A stretch of 45,308 bases of DNA from an uncultured Cellvibrionales bacterium (lineage in GTDB: Bacteria > Pseudomonadota > Gammaproteobacteria > Pseudomonadales > Dasaniaceae): contig CAJVZD010000037.1 of the NCBI GenBank assembly GCA_913019905.1, positions 1 to 45,308 on the forward strand, given 5' to 3'. A program made the position numbers and the translations under genes. This document shows, piece by piece, positions 24,260 through 33,876 of the stretch (positions are counted from its first letter, which is position 1; every line of letters starts with the position of its first letter). Under the pieces are notes generated by a model. That model was not told the origin of the DNA. It made no database searches and saw nothing but the letters and a program-made list of their open reading frames with translations.

Positions 24260-25912
24260 ATGTCTATTCTTGAAGTCAATAATTTAACGATCCGTTTCTA
24301 TACCCGTAACGGTGTGACGACTGCGGTCGATGACATATCCTTTTCAGTGGAAGAGGGCGAGACGTTGGCAATTGTCGGCGAATCCGGGTCCGGCAAATCG
24401 GTTAGCTGTTACAGCCTGCTGGGGTTGATACCGCAGCCACCTGGGCGGATCGACGGTGGTACTGCATTGTTTAATGGCAAGGATTTACTACAGTGTACTG
24501 ATTCGGAAATGCGCGCGATTCGAGGTAACGAAATAGCCTTCATTTTCCAGGACCCGATGACGAGTTTAAATCCTTTTCTTACCATCGGCGAACAATTACT
24601 CGAGCCACTTATTTACCATCGGCAGTATACTCGTCAGGCTGCGCGCTTAAGAGTTTATGAGGTGCTCGAAGAAGTCGGTATCAAAGACCCGATAAAACGT
24701 TTTGATTGTTATCCTCACGAGTTTTCTGGCGGCATGCGCCAGCGAGTCATGATTGCAATGGCATTGATAGTGGAGCCAAAATTGTTAATTGCCGATGAGC
24801 CAACCACCGCACTCGATGTCACTATTCAGGCGCAAATACTGGATCTCATTAAAAATTTGCAAAAAAAGTATGCTATCTCAGTCATCTTTATTAGCCACGA
24901 TCTCGGCGTCGTTGCTGGTATAGCCGACCGCGTTCTAGTCATGTACCAGGGTAAGATTGTCGAGCAGGGCCTCGCCGATGACATTTTCCATGATACCCAG
25001 CATGATTACACAAAAAGATTGTTGGCATCGATTCCGGATGGGCCAAAACTTCGACCGGCGCCAGAAGTTGAAAAACCCTTCTTGCAAGTTGACCATCTGA
25101 AAACGTACTTTCAGGACTCCAGTGTTTCGATCATCAAGCGGCTTCTTAGTCCGTCGTCGGCGAATAATGATAATCAGTTTATCAAAGCGGTAGACGACGT
25201 GAGTATCAATGTTAATCGCGGAGAAATTGTCGGCTTAGTGGGTGAGTCGGGATCTGGGAAATCGACCTTAGGACGCTCAATTCTTCAGTTAGTTCCTGTC
25301 ACCGAAGGCAAAGTGGAATTTGACGGGGTTGATTTGATCGGCTTAAATCCGTCCCTGATGAAGAAGCAACGGCGCCGCATGCAAATGATATTTCAAGATC
25401 CCTATGCATCGCTAAATCCACGCATGACTGTATTTGATACCTTGGCGGAACCCTTGCTTTATCACGGCTTGGCAACAAAAAAAGATGTCAGCGAAAAACT
25501 ATATACGTTGATGGATGAAGTGGGATTAGCGCGCAGCCACATTAGAAAATACCCCCATGAATTCTCCGGTGGCCAGCGCCAGAGAATTGCTATTGGCCGG
25601 GCGATTGCAACCAAGCCCGAGTTGATTATTGCCGATGAGCCGGTCTCAGCTTTGGATGTCACTATTCAAGCTCAAATTCTCGAGCTCATATTGGAGTTGG
25701 TTGATGCGCATGATTTAACGATGTTGTTTATATCGCACGATTTGTCAGTTGTTCGATATATTTCCGATCGTGTTATCGTTATGCACCATGGAAAAATTGT
25801 GGAGGCAGGTAAGACTGAACCGCTATATGCGGCGCCTCAACATGATTATACTCGATCTTTATTAGCCGCCATTCCCGTCGCCGACCCGAGGCGCGAGCAG
25901 TTGTCATCTTAA
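24260..25912 (+). CDS. Fused oligopeptide ABC transporter ATPase (OppD-OppF fusion)
   Basis: This 550-residue ATPase carries both nucleotide-binding domains that OppD and OppF usually bring separately. Domain 1 has Walker A GESGSGKS (40-47), signature FSGGMRQR and Walker [13 protein letters not shown]. Domain 2 has Walker [10 protein letters not shown], signature FSGGQRQR and Walker [13 protein letters not shown]. Each domain ends with the oligopeptide-family tail ([13 protein letters not shown] and [13 protein letters not shown]). It begins eight bases after oppC and drives the OppBC pore. Such double-domain Opp/Dpp ATPases (YejF/GsiA type) are common. This complete copy is the best comparison for the damaged one at the left edge of the window. 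Confidence 0.93.
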   Translation: MSILEVNNLTIRFYTRNGVTTAVDDISFSVEEGETLAIVGESGSGKSVSCYSLLGLIPQPPGRIDGGTALFNGKDLLQCTDSEMRAIRGNEIAFIFQDPMTSLNPFLTIGEQLLEPLIYHRQYTRQAARLRVYEVLEEVGIKDPIKRFDCYPHEFSGGMRQRVMIAMALIVEPKLLIADEPTTALDVTIQAQILDLIKNLQKKYAISVIFISHDLGVVAGIADRVLVMYQGKIVEQGLADDIFHDTQHDYTKRLLASIPDGPKLRPAPEVEKPFLQVDHLKTYFQDSSVSIIKRLLSPSSANNDNQFIKAVDDVSINVNRGEIVGLVGESGSGKSTLGRSILQLVPVTEGKVEFDGVDLIGLNPSLMKKQRRRMQMIFQDPYASLNPRMTVFDTLAEPLLYHGLATKKDVSEKLYTLMDEVGLARSHIRKYPHEFSGGQRQRIAIGRAIATKPELIIADEPVSALDVTIQAQILELILELVDAHDLTMLFISHDLSVVRYISDRVIVMHHGKIVEAGKTEPLYAAPQHDYTRSLLAAIPVADPRREQLSS

Positions 25913-26158
25913 AGCGATAATGAGTCGTGGGGGACGGCTTAGAGGGAGATTGCAAGAAGTTCCTTTCAGTCGTTATCAATATCCAGCCAATGAATAGCAT
26001 GAGATGGCAATTGAGGTGGCCGCTCGCCTCAATTACACCGGGGCTACGAAAATTATAGAGCTTCGCTAACTGCTCTCCTATGCCGGGTGATATTGTTGTA
26101 AGATTGATCCCTGTGTCGCTGTTCGTTGGAACTGTACGAACTTAAACCGCCGGGAAAA

Positions 26159-27898
26159 ATGATGTCCAGAATTTGCGTATCTCTCTTATTTCTTCTATCT
26201 CTCGTGATGATGTCGTGTTCCTTAGATCGGTCACACCAAAATCCAGAGACGGACAACCCTTCCATAACGGGCGTAGACGTTAGTCGTACCGAGAGCGAAT
26301 CTAATGTCCAAACGACCGCTTCAGCAATAACACTCTCAAAAGGAGAATCGTCGGGCCGTCAGCTGAATACTCCAACGGCCTTCGCCGGGGGCGAGCAACT
26401 GGTCGGCAGTTGGTCAAAGACTCGCGCCGGGCAGGCACAATTTAAAGGAATTCCCTTCGCCGCTCCGCCGACGAACGAAGGTAGGTTTCGGCCGCCAGCG
26501 ACGCACGTGCCGAGAACGGGTTTACAAGTAGCGACAAAGTTTGGCCCGGCGTGTGTTCAAGAACAAGGCAATGCCAATTGGTATCGGATGGTAGCTGCAG
26601 GCGTCGGTGCTGACGATGTGACTATCCCTGCGCTTGAAAATATGGCGGAAGATTGTCTCTATTTGAATATTTGGACGGAAAATTTGGATTCGGATAAGAA
26701 AGCGCCTGTACTTGTATGGATATATGGCGGTAGCAACCGTAATGGCTTTTCCCACGAGCCCAATTACCATGGTCACAACGTCGCGGCAAAAGGGGTTGTT
26801 TTTGTTTCTCTTAATTATCGTGTCGGCGCCCTTGGTTTTATGTCTCATCCAGCGCTCTCGGCGGAATCTTCCCATCAATCTTCTGGGAACTACGGACTGC
26901 TTGATCAAATCGCGGCACTTCAATGGGTTCAAGAAAACATAGCAGCCTTTGGGGGTGATCCAGAGGCGGTGACGGTTAGTGGTGAGTCTGCCGGAGCGGG
27001 CAATTCCGCAAATCTTATCGCTACGCCACTGGCTAAAGGGCTATTCAAACGAGCTATTTTACAAAGTGGAGGAATGCGGATGTCCTATCGTCCCAACCTT
27101 CACGATAACGAAGAATCTGGGGCTCTGCTTGCCCAGGGCCTCGGTATTGATAGTCAGAAAGACGCTGCGTCACACCTTCGCAAAATACCCGCTTTAGAGA
27201 TAATGAAGAAGCAGCGAGAATTGATTACTGCATACAATGATGTTGTTGAAGATGGCTGGGTATTGCCGAAAAGTGCTCGCTCAATCCTCGACTCAGGTGA
27301 GTACAATCCAGTGGATCTTCTGATCGGATCAAATGCGCAGGAATGGTTGATGTATTATCCAGCTAGCTCTGGAGTCCTTGAGTATGAACAGGCCTTAGAG
27401 AGCTATGGAGGATCACATGTTACGGCTTTTCGACAGCTTCTGGATGCCACGAATATGAGTCCTCTCGAAAAAAGAGACTTCATGTCGAGCGGCCACAGTT
27501 TTCACTGCGTTGCCACGAAGCTTGCCGGGAGTATCGACCAGCATGGCGGAAAGGCGTTTGTTTATAGGTTTTCACGCGTTAGGCCAAATGCCGGTGCGTT
27601 GATGGCGTACCACGGGGCTGAAATACCCTACGCCTTTGATACTGCAGATGACTGGTTACCGGCAAATGAACAGGACAGGCTACTGACCGATTCAATGCTT
27701 AACTACTGGACAAATTTTGTAAAAACGGGTGACCCAAACTCTGCTGATTTGCCCGTTTGGCCGGCGTATACGCAAAAGCAGCGTCGCTATCAAGATCTAG
27801 GTGCGATCATTCAATCTGGCGGGGATCTTAATCGCGAATTTTGTGCTTTGATGAATAGGGTCTGGGACGAAAAACTGGCGACAAAAACTTCTGGGTGA
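26159..27898 (+). CDS. Type-B carboxylesterase lipoprotein
   Basis: This 579-residue alpha/beta-hydrolase of the carboxylesterase/cholinesterase family hydrolyses carboxylic esters. The nucleophile lies in GESAGAGNSAN. The other triad members are probably a Glu in the IGSNAQEW region and the His in AYHGAEIPYAF. The oxyanion turn IYGGSNRNGF and the DCLYLNIW motif are also family hallmarks. A short signal ends LVMMSC, so it may be lipidated and act in the envelope or outside, followed by a low-complexity Ser/Thr-rich linker. The ATG at 26159 gives this signal directly; a TTG at 26126 would add 11 charged residues in front. It is 246 bases after the opp operon on the same strand, which may reflect use of the products. 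Substrate unknown. Confidence 0.9.
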   Translation: MMSRICVSLLFLLSLVMMSCSLDRSHQNPETDNPSITGVDVSRTESESNVQTTASAITLSKGESSGRQLNTPTAFAGGEQLVGSWSKTRAGQAQFKGIPFAAPPTNEGRFRPPATHVPRTGLQVATKFGPACVQEQGNANWYRMVAAGVGADDVTIPALENMAEDCLYLNIWTENLDSDKKAPVLVWIYGGSNRNGFSHEPNYHGHNVAAKGVVFVSLNYRVGALGFMSHPALSAESSHQSSGNYGLLDQIAALQWVQENIAAFGGDPEAVTVSGESAGAGNSANLIATPLAKGLFKRAILQSGGMRMSYRPNLHDNEESGALLAQGLGIDSQKDAASHLRKIPALEIMKKQRELITAYNDVVEDGWVLPKSARSILDSGEYNPVDLLIGSNAQEWLMYYPASSGVLEYEQALESYGGSHVTAFRQLLDATNMSPLEKRDFMSSGHSFHCVATKLAGSIDQHGGKAFVYRFSRVRPNAGALMAYHGAEIPYAFDTADDWLPANEQDRLLTDSMLNYWTNFVKTGDPNSADLPVWPAYTQKQRRYQDLGAIIQSGGDLNREFCALMNRVWDEKLATKTSG

Positions 27899-28236
27899 CA
27901 GGTTTTTTACTTTTTGAAATAGGCTATCTTTATCCGCTAAAATTAGACGGATAGCTGTGCTGGTACGTTGTGTGCCCCCACGGTGTTAAAAAAAAGTTCG
28001 AGCAGACTGGCCATTGGGTAAAAGGTCGGAAGTCAACTAAGGGTTATTAGTGTTAGTTGAAAGATAAAGGCGATGGACTTATCTGGCCAGGATGTCTATC
28101 CTCCCTCCTCAAATTTTTGCACTGAAAATTTCACTATTTCAGATCTTTCTCGCGAGTGTGAGCGATCGTGTAACGGGTGCGAAAAGTATTCTTAATGAAT
28201 ATTCAGTTATTTTATCAATTCGAAAGGAGTTATCAC
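27899..28236. other. 338-bp intergenic region between esterase and DoxX genes
   Basis: No credible gene is present. It contains the inverted repeat at 27931-27953 and, at its right end, the ribosome-binding site that fixes the DoxX start. Confidence 0.45.
27931..27953. repeat. Hairpin-forming inverted repeat after the esterase gene
   Basis: TATCCGCTAA (27931-27940) pairs with TTAG-A-CGGATA (27943-27953), a 10-bp dyad with one bulged A. It lies 33 bases after the esterase stop. There is no T-run behind it, so it is either a factor-dependent terminator stem or an operator. Confidence 0.45.
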
Positions 28237-28653
28237 TTGAACATCATCGAAAATGCATGCCTGTTGGCGGGCCGTCTGCTTATGGGCATTTACTTCATTT
28301 TGCCAGGTATCAGCAAAATAAATGACTTTGCTGGAACGAGTGCCTATATGGAGAAACATGATGTACCAATGGTTTCGGCACTATTGGTTGTCACTATTAT
28401 TATTCAGCTCGCCGCCGGCGGTGCCTTGATTGTTGGATTCAAGGGGAAGTACGCCGCATTTTTGTTAGCTGGACTAACACTGGTAATCAGCATTTTTATG
28501 CATAATTTCTGGGTAATGGAAGAAGGTTTAGCACGAGGTCACGAACTGCAAAACTTCTTTAAGAATATGGGTATTATGGCGGGCCTGCTAATGGTCGCTG
28601 GTATAGGTACTGGAAAGTTCAGCCTGGATCAACGAAAAGGTGGTTCGGCTTAG
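28237..28653 (+). CDS. DoxX-family inner-membrane protein
   Basis: This 138-residue protein has four predicted membrane helices and the DoxX hallmark near its start (LLAGRLLMGIYFILPGISKI). Further hallmarks are GGALIVGFKGKYAAFLLAG and FWVMEEGLARGHELQNFFKNMGIMAGLL. DoxX proteins are linked to membrane redox processes, but the role is not settled. The start is a TTG at 28237: AAAGGAG lies seven bases upstream at 28223-28229, and family members begin about ten residues before the first helix. The upstream ATG at 28195 or GTG/ATG alternatives would add unrelated residues. It stands alone, facing the HDOD gene. Confidence 0.85.
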   Translation: MNIIENACLLAGRLLMGIYFILPGISKINDFAGTSAYMEKHDVPMVSALLVVTIIIQLAAGGALIVGFKGKYAAFLLAGLTLVISIFMHNFWVMEEGLARGHELQNFFKNMGIMAGLLMVAGIGTGKFSLDQRKGGSA

Positions 28654-28859
28654 TTGGTTTTACTGGTGCATCGCTGAAACCGCTTGGTTGAAAGCGGGAA
28701 TGTCGATAATGGCTGCAAGTTTTCCAAAGGTTACCATCCTCTGAGTATAAGCTTGCTTCGATTTAGATGTTAGCTACTGGCAGTGGTTTTAATATCCAGT
28801 GATGAAGTTTCTCTATTGCCATCTTTATCGTCTTTTTTACTAGCACTCTCTCGCACTCT

Positions 28860-28898
28860 CTAACAGTCGCTGCATTCGAACGAATCAGTGACTGTTAG
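28860..28898. repeat. Long inverted repeat between convergent doxX and HDOD genes
   Basis: CTAACAGTCGCTG (28860-28872) pairs with CAGTGACTGTTAG (28886-28898) over 13 bp with one G-T pair. The loop itself contains ATTC/GAAT. Just before it, GCACTCTCTC and GCACTCTCTA stand in tandem (28843-28862). The place suits a two-way terminator, but neither strand has a T-run. Confidence 0.6.
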
Positions 28899-28932
28899 AT
28901 CGCCATTATTTCTTGTGTGCGCTGTAGGCGAC

Positions 28933-30309
28933 TTATGCGGCTAAATTTGACGCCATCAAGTTCAGGTCAGCCGAGGAATTCATCACATTTTCAATGGCTT
29001 CATTTGCTTTTTCCCGGTCTAAGTGAAGGCTGTCAAACAATGCTTGAGGAATCGGTTCCAGCGGAGCGTCACCAATTCCCTGTTTGCGTAGTAAGCGCAT
29101 GGCAATAAATAGTAAGTTAGCATAGCGGCTATCTTCGTTAAGATAGTTGGCTTCATTTTGAAAACGAAGCGCGGAACAAACCTCCTCAGGCATATTCCAC
29201 ATTCGCATCAACCACGAGCCCATTTGTTCGCGTGTCACGCCTATCAGATGATTTTCGATTTCTCCGTGACTCGAAAAAGGATTGGCTTCCTGATAGCGAC
29301 ATATGCTGGAAAAGTGTGGTGGAAAGACTTCAGACAGAATTAAGTATCCGAAATTATGCAGTAGCCCCGATAGGTATGCCAGGCCCATAGTGGGTCGTTC
29401 TTTGGGAGGAATGGCTCCGACGAGTGCTTCAACGGCTGCAGCGGCGTAGACCGATTGTTGCCAATAGGGTGTAAATCCCTTGACGCTGTCTTTTGGCATT
29501 TTTAAGGTTTCACCCAAGGCTAACCCCAACGATAAATTGAGTACCAAGTCGAAACCCAGGACTCGGACTATGGCATCGTGGAGTGACTTAATTTTACCCG
29601 GCGCAGCATAATAAGGCGAGGCTGCCCAGCTGACCACCTGAGCCGCTAGAGGTGGATCACTTTCAACGATATTGGTCAGATCTTTTATATCGGCATTTGG
29701 ATCCGCTCGTAACTTAATAATCCGCTGTGCAGTTTCAGGTAAAGGAGGAAATTCCAGCGTATCTTCCAATCTCTGCTTTATGCGAAGTTCGGTAAAGTTA
29801 CTGACAGCCGTAATAATTTGTTTCGTATCCGCATTCTCGTCGAAATTCGCAGCCGAGGGTGTCTTTCTGGCTATTGATATAGGGCCTGTTACGGCCCCGT
29901 CAACCAGCTGTTTAAAGTTGGAATTATCAATTGTGATGACATGTTGAGAGCTTCCGCTAGTCAGCTTGATTTCTGTGGAGTTAAGCAATTGCTCATCGAC
30001 GATAATATCGCAGTCAAGCGTTTTCGGCACGGAGGGTAGCGAATCAAATTTTTGTTTTGTACAGATGGCCTGAATTTCTTCAGCAGGAGTGGCGATAAGG
30101 GTTCGATTGGTCAACTTGCAAACAGCGTCGACGTTTAATAGACAACTATCATCATAAATAACCTGTAATTTTCCTACGCTGTCGTGCAATAACATCGCTC
30201 TGGCAATACCTGGCGTATCTGACGCCTCCGCCGCTGGGTGAACGTCGATTACCCCAAACTTCACATTATGTTTTGTCAGGGTTTGTTCTACGGCAACCGG
30301 TATGGTCAT
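28933..30309 (-). CDS. YbaK-like domain fused to an HDOD domain
   Basis: This 458-residue cytoplasmic protein joins two domains. Residues ~1-140 resemble the YbaK/prolyl-tRNA editing domain (KLQVIYDDSCLL, IATPAEEIQAI, SLPSVPKTLDCDIIVDEQLL). Residues ~185-400 are an HDOD domain (FPPLPETAQRIIKLRADPNA, IVESDPPLAAQVVSWA, LHDAIVRVLGFD, SGLLHNFGYLIL). HDOD lacks the paired His-Asp metal site of true HD phosphohydrolases and usually serves in signalling. The fusion may sense aminoacyl or nucleotide compounds; function unknown. I chose the ATG at 30309 because GGAG precedes it by eight bases; the ATG at 30345 has no ribosome site. It follows recG on the same strand but 249 bases away. Confidence 0.8.
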   Translation of the reverse strand: MTIPVAVEQTLTKHNVKFGVIDVHPAAEASDTPGIARAMLLHDSVGKLQVIYDDSCLLNVDAVCKLTNRTLIATPAEEIQAICTKQKFDSLPSVPKTLDCDIIVDEQLLNSTEIKLTSGSSQHVITIDNSNFKQLVDGAVTGPISIARKTPSAANFDENADTKQIITAVSNFTELRIKQRLEDTLEFPPLPETAQRIIKLRADPNADIKDLTNIVESDPPLAAQVVSWAASPYYAAPGKIKSLHDAIVRVLGFDLVLNLSLGLALGETLKMPKDSVKGFTPYWQQSVYAAAAVEALVGAIPPKERPTMGLAYLSGLLHNFGYLILSEVFPPHFSSICRYQEANPFSSHGEIENHLIGVTREQMGSWLMRMWNMPEEVCSALRFQNEANYLNEDSRYANLLFIAMRLLRKQGIGDAPLEPIPQALFDSLHLDREKANEAIENVMNSSADLNLMASNLAA

Positions 30310-30417
30310 AGTTATTGCTCCAACTAAATTTTTCTGAATCTTCATTTTAGTAGTTAACAGATGAAAAGTCTTTGAAAAATTGTCGAGCTAGGCTTTCCCG
30401 TATTGGAGGGTCTCGAG

Positions 30418-30442
30418 TCTAGTACTTTTGCTCTAGTACTTT
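30418..30442. repeat. 11-bp direct repeat upstream of the HDOD gene
   Basis: TCTAGTACTTT occurs at 30418-30428 and 30432-30442, 14 bases apart. Each copy contains the palindrome AGTACT. It lies about 110 bases before the HDOD start on the minus strand and could be a regulatory site. Confidence 0.35.
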
Positions 30443-30557
30443 AGGGCTGGCGTTTTCGAAATATTACTGTGCCTATATTTGAACCTTGTTTACTGCATTG
30501 TGCCGGAACGTGGTTTTTGCTTTGTTCATTGACTTTGCAGGCGTCTTAATTTGGGTC

Positions 30558-32612
30558 TCACACTTGCGCGTTATGCTCGCTATCATCTAGCCACCTGGCG
30601 ACTAATTGTTCAGCGATTACCGGCTCTTCGTTAATGAGAATTTCCGCTGTTGACTTTACTTGGTCCAGCAAATGGCTATCTCTCTGCAAGTTCGCAATTC
30701 GAAGGTTTATTAGTCCTGTTTGCCTTGTGCCCAACATTTCTCCAGGGCCTCTTATTTCCAGGTCTTTTTCAGCAATAAAAAAACCATCGTTACTGTCGCG
30801 AATAATTTGTAGTCGTTGTTTTCCAAGCTGTCCCAATGGTGATTGGTACATTAATACACAATAACTCGCCGCGGTACCGCGGCCCACTCTGCCGCGTAGC
30901 TGATGAAGTTGTGCCAGACCGAGTCGTTCAGCATTTTCGATGATCATCAAGCTGGCATTACTAACGTCTACGCCGACTTCGACGACGGTTGTCGCGACGA
31001 GAACATCCAGATTATGATTTTTGAATTCCTGCATAATGTGGTTTTTTTCATCATTTTTCATGCGACCATGAATGAGTTGAATACGTAATTCAGGTAATGC
31101 AATTTGTAAAGCGGCACAACTGTCTTGCGCTGCCTGCGCTGAGAGCGTTTCTGACTCTTCGATCAATGTGCATACCCAATAGGCTTGCCTGCCTTCACTG
31201 CAAGCGTTGCGAACGCGAGCTACAACTTGATCTCGGCGGGTATTATCGATAACGACTGTGCTGATGGGCGTCCTTCCCGGTGGTAGTTCGCCAATGACGG
31301 ACGTATCGAGATCAGCGTATGCGCTCATAGCAAGCGTTCGTGGAATAGGTGTTGCGGTCAAAACTAATTGGTGCGGTTGATCTATATCAGCGCCGGCCTT
31401 TTCCATCAGAGCAAGCCGTTGATGGACGCCAAAGCGGTGCTGTTCGTCTATTATGACTAGGCCTAATTGACTAAATTGTACTTCCTCCTGGAACAACGCA
31501 TGAGTGCCAATAGTAACAGCGGCTTTATGTTGAAGGATTGCTTCAAGTTGTTGTCGTCGAGCTTTGCCTTTCACTTTACCAGTCAGCCACGCTAGGTTGA
31601 TGCCCAGAGGTCGAAACCATTGTTGGAAATTGTTGAAGTGCTGCTCTGCAAGAATTTCAGTGGGTGCCATTATTGCCACTTGGTAATTGCAGGCAACGGC
31701 TTGCAAGGCAGCTAAGGCGGCTACCACGGTTTTTCCTGAGCCTACATCCCCCTGTAATAATCTCAGCATGGGCGTAGAATTTGACAAATCCGATTTGATT
31801 TCTGACGCGACCCGTTGTTGCGCCGCGGTCAATTGAAACGGTAAATTTTTGAGAAACTTGTCGGCCAGATCACGTTTGTCGTCTAGCGGCGGAGCTCGTA
31901 AGCTTTTGGTTTTTTTTCGTAAGCGCAATAGACTTAAATTGTGTGCAAGAAGTTCTTCGAAAGCCAGTCGGCGCTGAAATGGGTGCTCCCCATCGCGCAA
32001 CAGTTGCACCGGGGCGTCGGCCGGAGGACTATGCAAATAGCGTAAGGCCGCTTCAATGGCAACTGTCGAACTTTCACCTGAAACACCGTAAGGAAGCAGC
32101 TCAGTAAGAGTGCCTGGATTCAAGAAAGTAAGTGCTTGCTTACTAAGATTCTTCCATGTTTTCTGCGTCAATCCTTCTCTGCTGGGATAAACGGGCGTAA
32201 GGTTTTGGTCAGTAACGGTCGGTTCGACATCGCCAATAGGTTGATATTCGGGATGATAAAGCTCAAGTCCGCTAGAGCCACGGCGGGTTTCTCCATAACA
32301 TCGTAAGCGGACCCCGGGTTGCAGATTTTGAACTTGTGTCGCTGAAAAATGAAAGAAACGTAGTGTCACTGTGCCGGAATTGTCCCGCAGGCGACAGACT
32401 AAGCTACGGCGCCGTCCAAAGACGATTTCGGTCGCGTTTACCTCTCCTTCGATAACACAATCCGTGCCCACCTGAAGCGCTGCTATCGGCGTGATACGAG
32501 TGCGGTCCTGGTAGCGTAAAGGAAGGTGAAACAGCAAATCCTGCACGGTGCGAATGCTCAGACCAGAAAGCATGTGAGCCATCTTTGGTCCAACCCCTTT
32601 CAGCGACTGCAC
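30558..32612 (-). CDS. recG: ATP-dependent DNA helicase RecG
   Basis: RecG remodels stalled replication forks and branched DNA. Visible parts are the N-terminal wedge/OB region (LHLPLRYQDRTRI-like FHLPLRYQDRTR), Walker A GDVGSGKTVVAAL, the DEQH box (IIDEQHRFGVHQR), the TATPIPRTLAM motif III and the C-terminal LRGRVGRG motif VI. The GTG at 32612 gives 684 residues. The frame stays open eight codons further to an ATT at 32636, and those codons encode a family-like LDQIPV stretch, giving 692 residues, close to the E. coli length. AAAGG stands nine bases before that ATT. The true start may therefore be the rare codon. recG lies 94 bases after oxyR on the same strand. Confidence 0.95.
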   Translation of the reverse strand: MQSLKGVGPKMAHMLSGLSIRTVQDLLFHLPLRYQDRTRITPIAALQVGTDCVIEGEVNATEIVFGRRRSLVCRLRDNSGTVTLRFFHFSATQVQNLQPGVRLRCYGETRRGSSGLELYHPEYQPIGDVEPTVTDQNLTPVYPSREGLTQKTWKNLSKQALTFLNPGTLTELLPYGVSGESSTVAIEAALRYLHSPPADAPVQLLRDGEHPFQRRLAFEELLAHNLSLLRLRKKTKSLRAPPLDDKRDLADKFLKNLPFQLTAAQQRVASEIKSDLSNSTPMLRLLQGDVGSGKTVVAALAALQAVACNYQVAIMAPTEILAEQHFNNFQQWFRPLGINLAWLTGKVKGKARRQQLEAILQHKAAVTIGTHALFQEEVQFSQLGLVIIDEQHRFGVHQRLALMEKAGADIDQPHQLVLTATPIPRTLAMSAYADLDTSVIGELPPGRTPISTVVIDNTRRDQVVARVRNACSEGRQAYWVCTLIEESETLSAQAAQDSCAALQIALPELRIQLIHGRMKNDEKNHIMQEFKNHNLDVLVATTVVEVGVDVSNASLMIIENAERLGLAQLHQLRGRVGRGTAASYCVLMYQSPLGQLGKQRLQIIRDSNDGFFIAEKDLEIRGPGEMLGTRQTGLINLRIANLQRDSHLLDQVKSTAEILINEEPVIAEQLVARWLDDSEHNAQV

Positions 32613-32706
32613 CGGAATTTGATCGAGTGTTTTAATGTTACTTAGCCTTTATCGGTAAACTTCGTCTGTTACCATGGAATTTCCGCGATGATTGTCTACG
32701 TTTATA

Positions 32707-33627
32707 TCAACTGGCAATTGCGTCCCCTAAACGACATTCTCGAATGGCTTTACTCAATGTGTCTATCGCCTGATGTCGTGGAAAACTAGCTCGCCATGCC
32801 AGTGCTATCGTTCGTTTTGATGCAGTGGATAAGAGTGGCCGAGTTACTAGGCTGTCACTTCCGTATTGTGTCAATTGAGCTGCTGAAGCCGGAAGGATCG
32901 TGACGCCTAATCCTGACGCAACCATATATTTCAGCGTTTCCAAGGAGCTACCTTCTACGACCGATTGTAGGGGGTCGCTGCCGTTCGATCGTTTTAGTCC
33001 GGGGCATGCTTCAAGAATTTGGTCGCGAAAACAGTGGCCTTCGCCGAGTAGTAATACTTGTTCTTTTTCTAGCTGCTTTGGAGTGATTGTTTTGTTATTG
33101 GCCAGTCGATGGTTTTTATTCAGCAAGACGACAAAGTTTTCCTCATAGAGGTTCTGACAAACAACATCGGGTTCGTTAAAGGGCCTAGCAATGAAGATGG
33201 CATCGAGTTCACAGCTTCTCAATTTTTCTCGTAATACTGCTGTATAGTTTTCTTCGATATAGAGGGGCATATCTGGAGCGTATTGTTTTAACTTTGGAAC
33301 AAAGTGTGGAAAGAGATAAGGTCCGACCGTAAAAATTGCGCCGATAGATAGAGTGCTCGCCAGCGGATCTTTGCCCTGATCGGCGATGTCATTGATGATA
33401 CTTGCCTGGTCTAATACTGATTGCGCTTGCAGGATAATTTTTTCGCCCAGAGGCGTTGCGCGAACTTTATTGCGGCTACGTTCGAATAGAGAAACGTTCA
33501 GTTCGTCTTCGAGTTTTTTAATGGCAATGCTTAGGGTAGGCTGACTGACAAAACACTTTGTAGCGGCTTTTCCGAAATGCTGCGTTTGTTGAAGTGCGAC
33601 GATATAGCGCAATTCGGTGAGAGTCAT
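32707..33627 (-). CDS. oxyR: Hydrogen peroxide sensor OxyR (LysR family)
   Basis: This 306-residue LysR-type regulator activates peroxide defence genes. The N-terminal winged helix is clear (LRYIVALQQTQHFGKAA, VSQPTLSIAIKKLEDEL). The redox-active pair is exact: Cys199 in GHCFRDQ and Cys208 in LEACP, at the same spacing and numbering as in E. coli OxyR. That separates it from other LysR proteins. It precedes recG, as in many pseudomonads, where the two may be cotranscribed. No katA/ahpC gene is in the window. Confidence 0.94.
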   Translation of the reverse strand: MTLTELRYIVALQQTQHFGKAATKCFVSQPTLSIAIKKLEDELNVSLFERSRNKVRATPLGEKIILQAQSVLDQASIINDIADQGKDPLASTLSIGAIFTVGPYLFPHFVPKLKQYAPDMPLYIEENYTAVLREKLRSCELDAIFIARPFNEPDVVCQNLYEENFVVLLNKNHRLANNKTITPKQLEKEQVLLLGEGHCFRDQILEACPGLKRSNGSDPLQSVVEGSSLETLKYMVASGLGVTILPASAAQLTQYGSDSLVTRPLLSTASKRTIALAWRASFPRHQAIDTLSKAIRECRLGDAIAS

Positions 33628-33842
33628 AAGTGTGTATCCTTACGGTCCTTTACATTGGGTTTTCTATTATCTGCCGTCATTTGCCGATCCAATCGTACTG
33701 GAATCATGTATCCGTCCTATGAACCGGCTAAATCGAAGCAGTTTCGTTAATTCATAGTGTCGAAGCTCGTCCAATGTTTCGGGCAAAATTAACGTCATCG
33801 ATCTACTCAATAATTCAATGAAGACTGAATAAATGGGGGCAC

Positions 33843-33868
33843 TTACGCCGCCAAGGAACCGGCGGTAA
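33843..33868 (-). terminator. Candidate stem-loop terminator after ridA
   Basis: On the minus strand TTACCGCC and GGCGGCGTAA form an imperfect G+C-rich stem just nine bases after the ridA stop. The T-run behind it is weak (CATTTATT), so efficiency is doubtful. Confidence 0.4.
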
Positions 33869-33876
33869 TAACTCTT

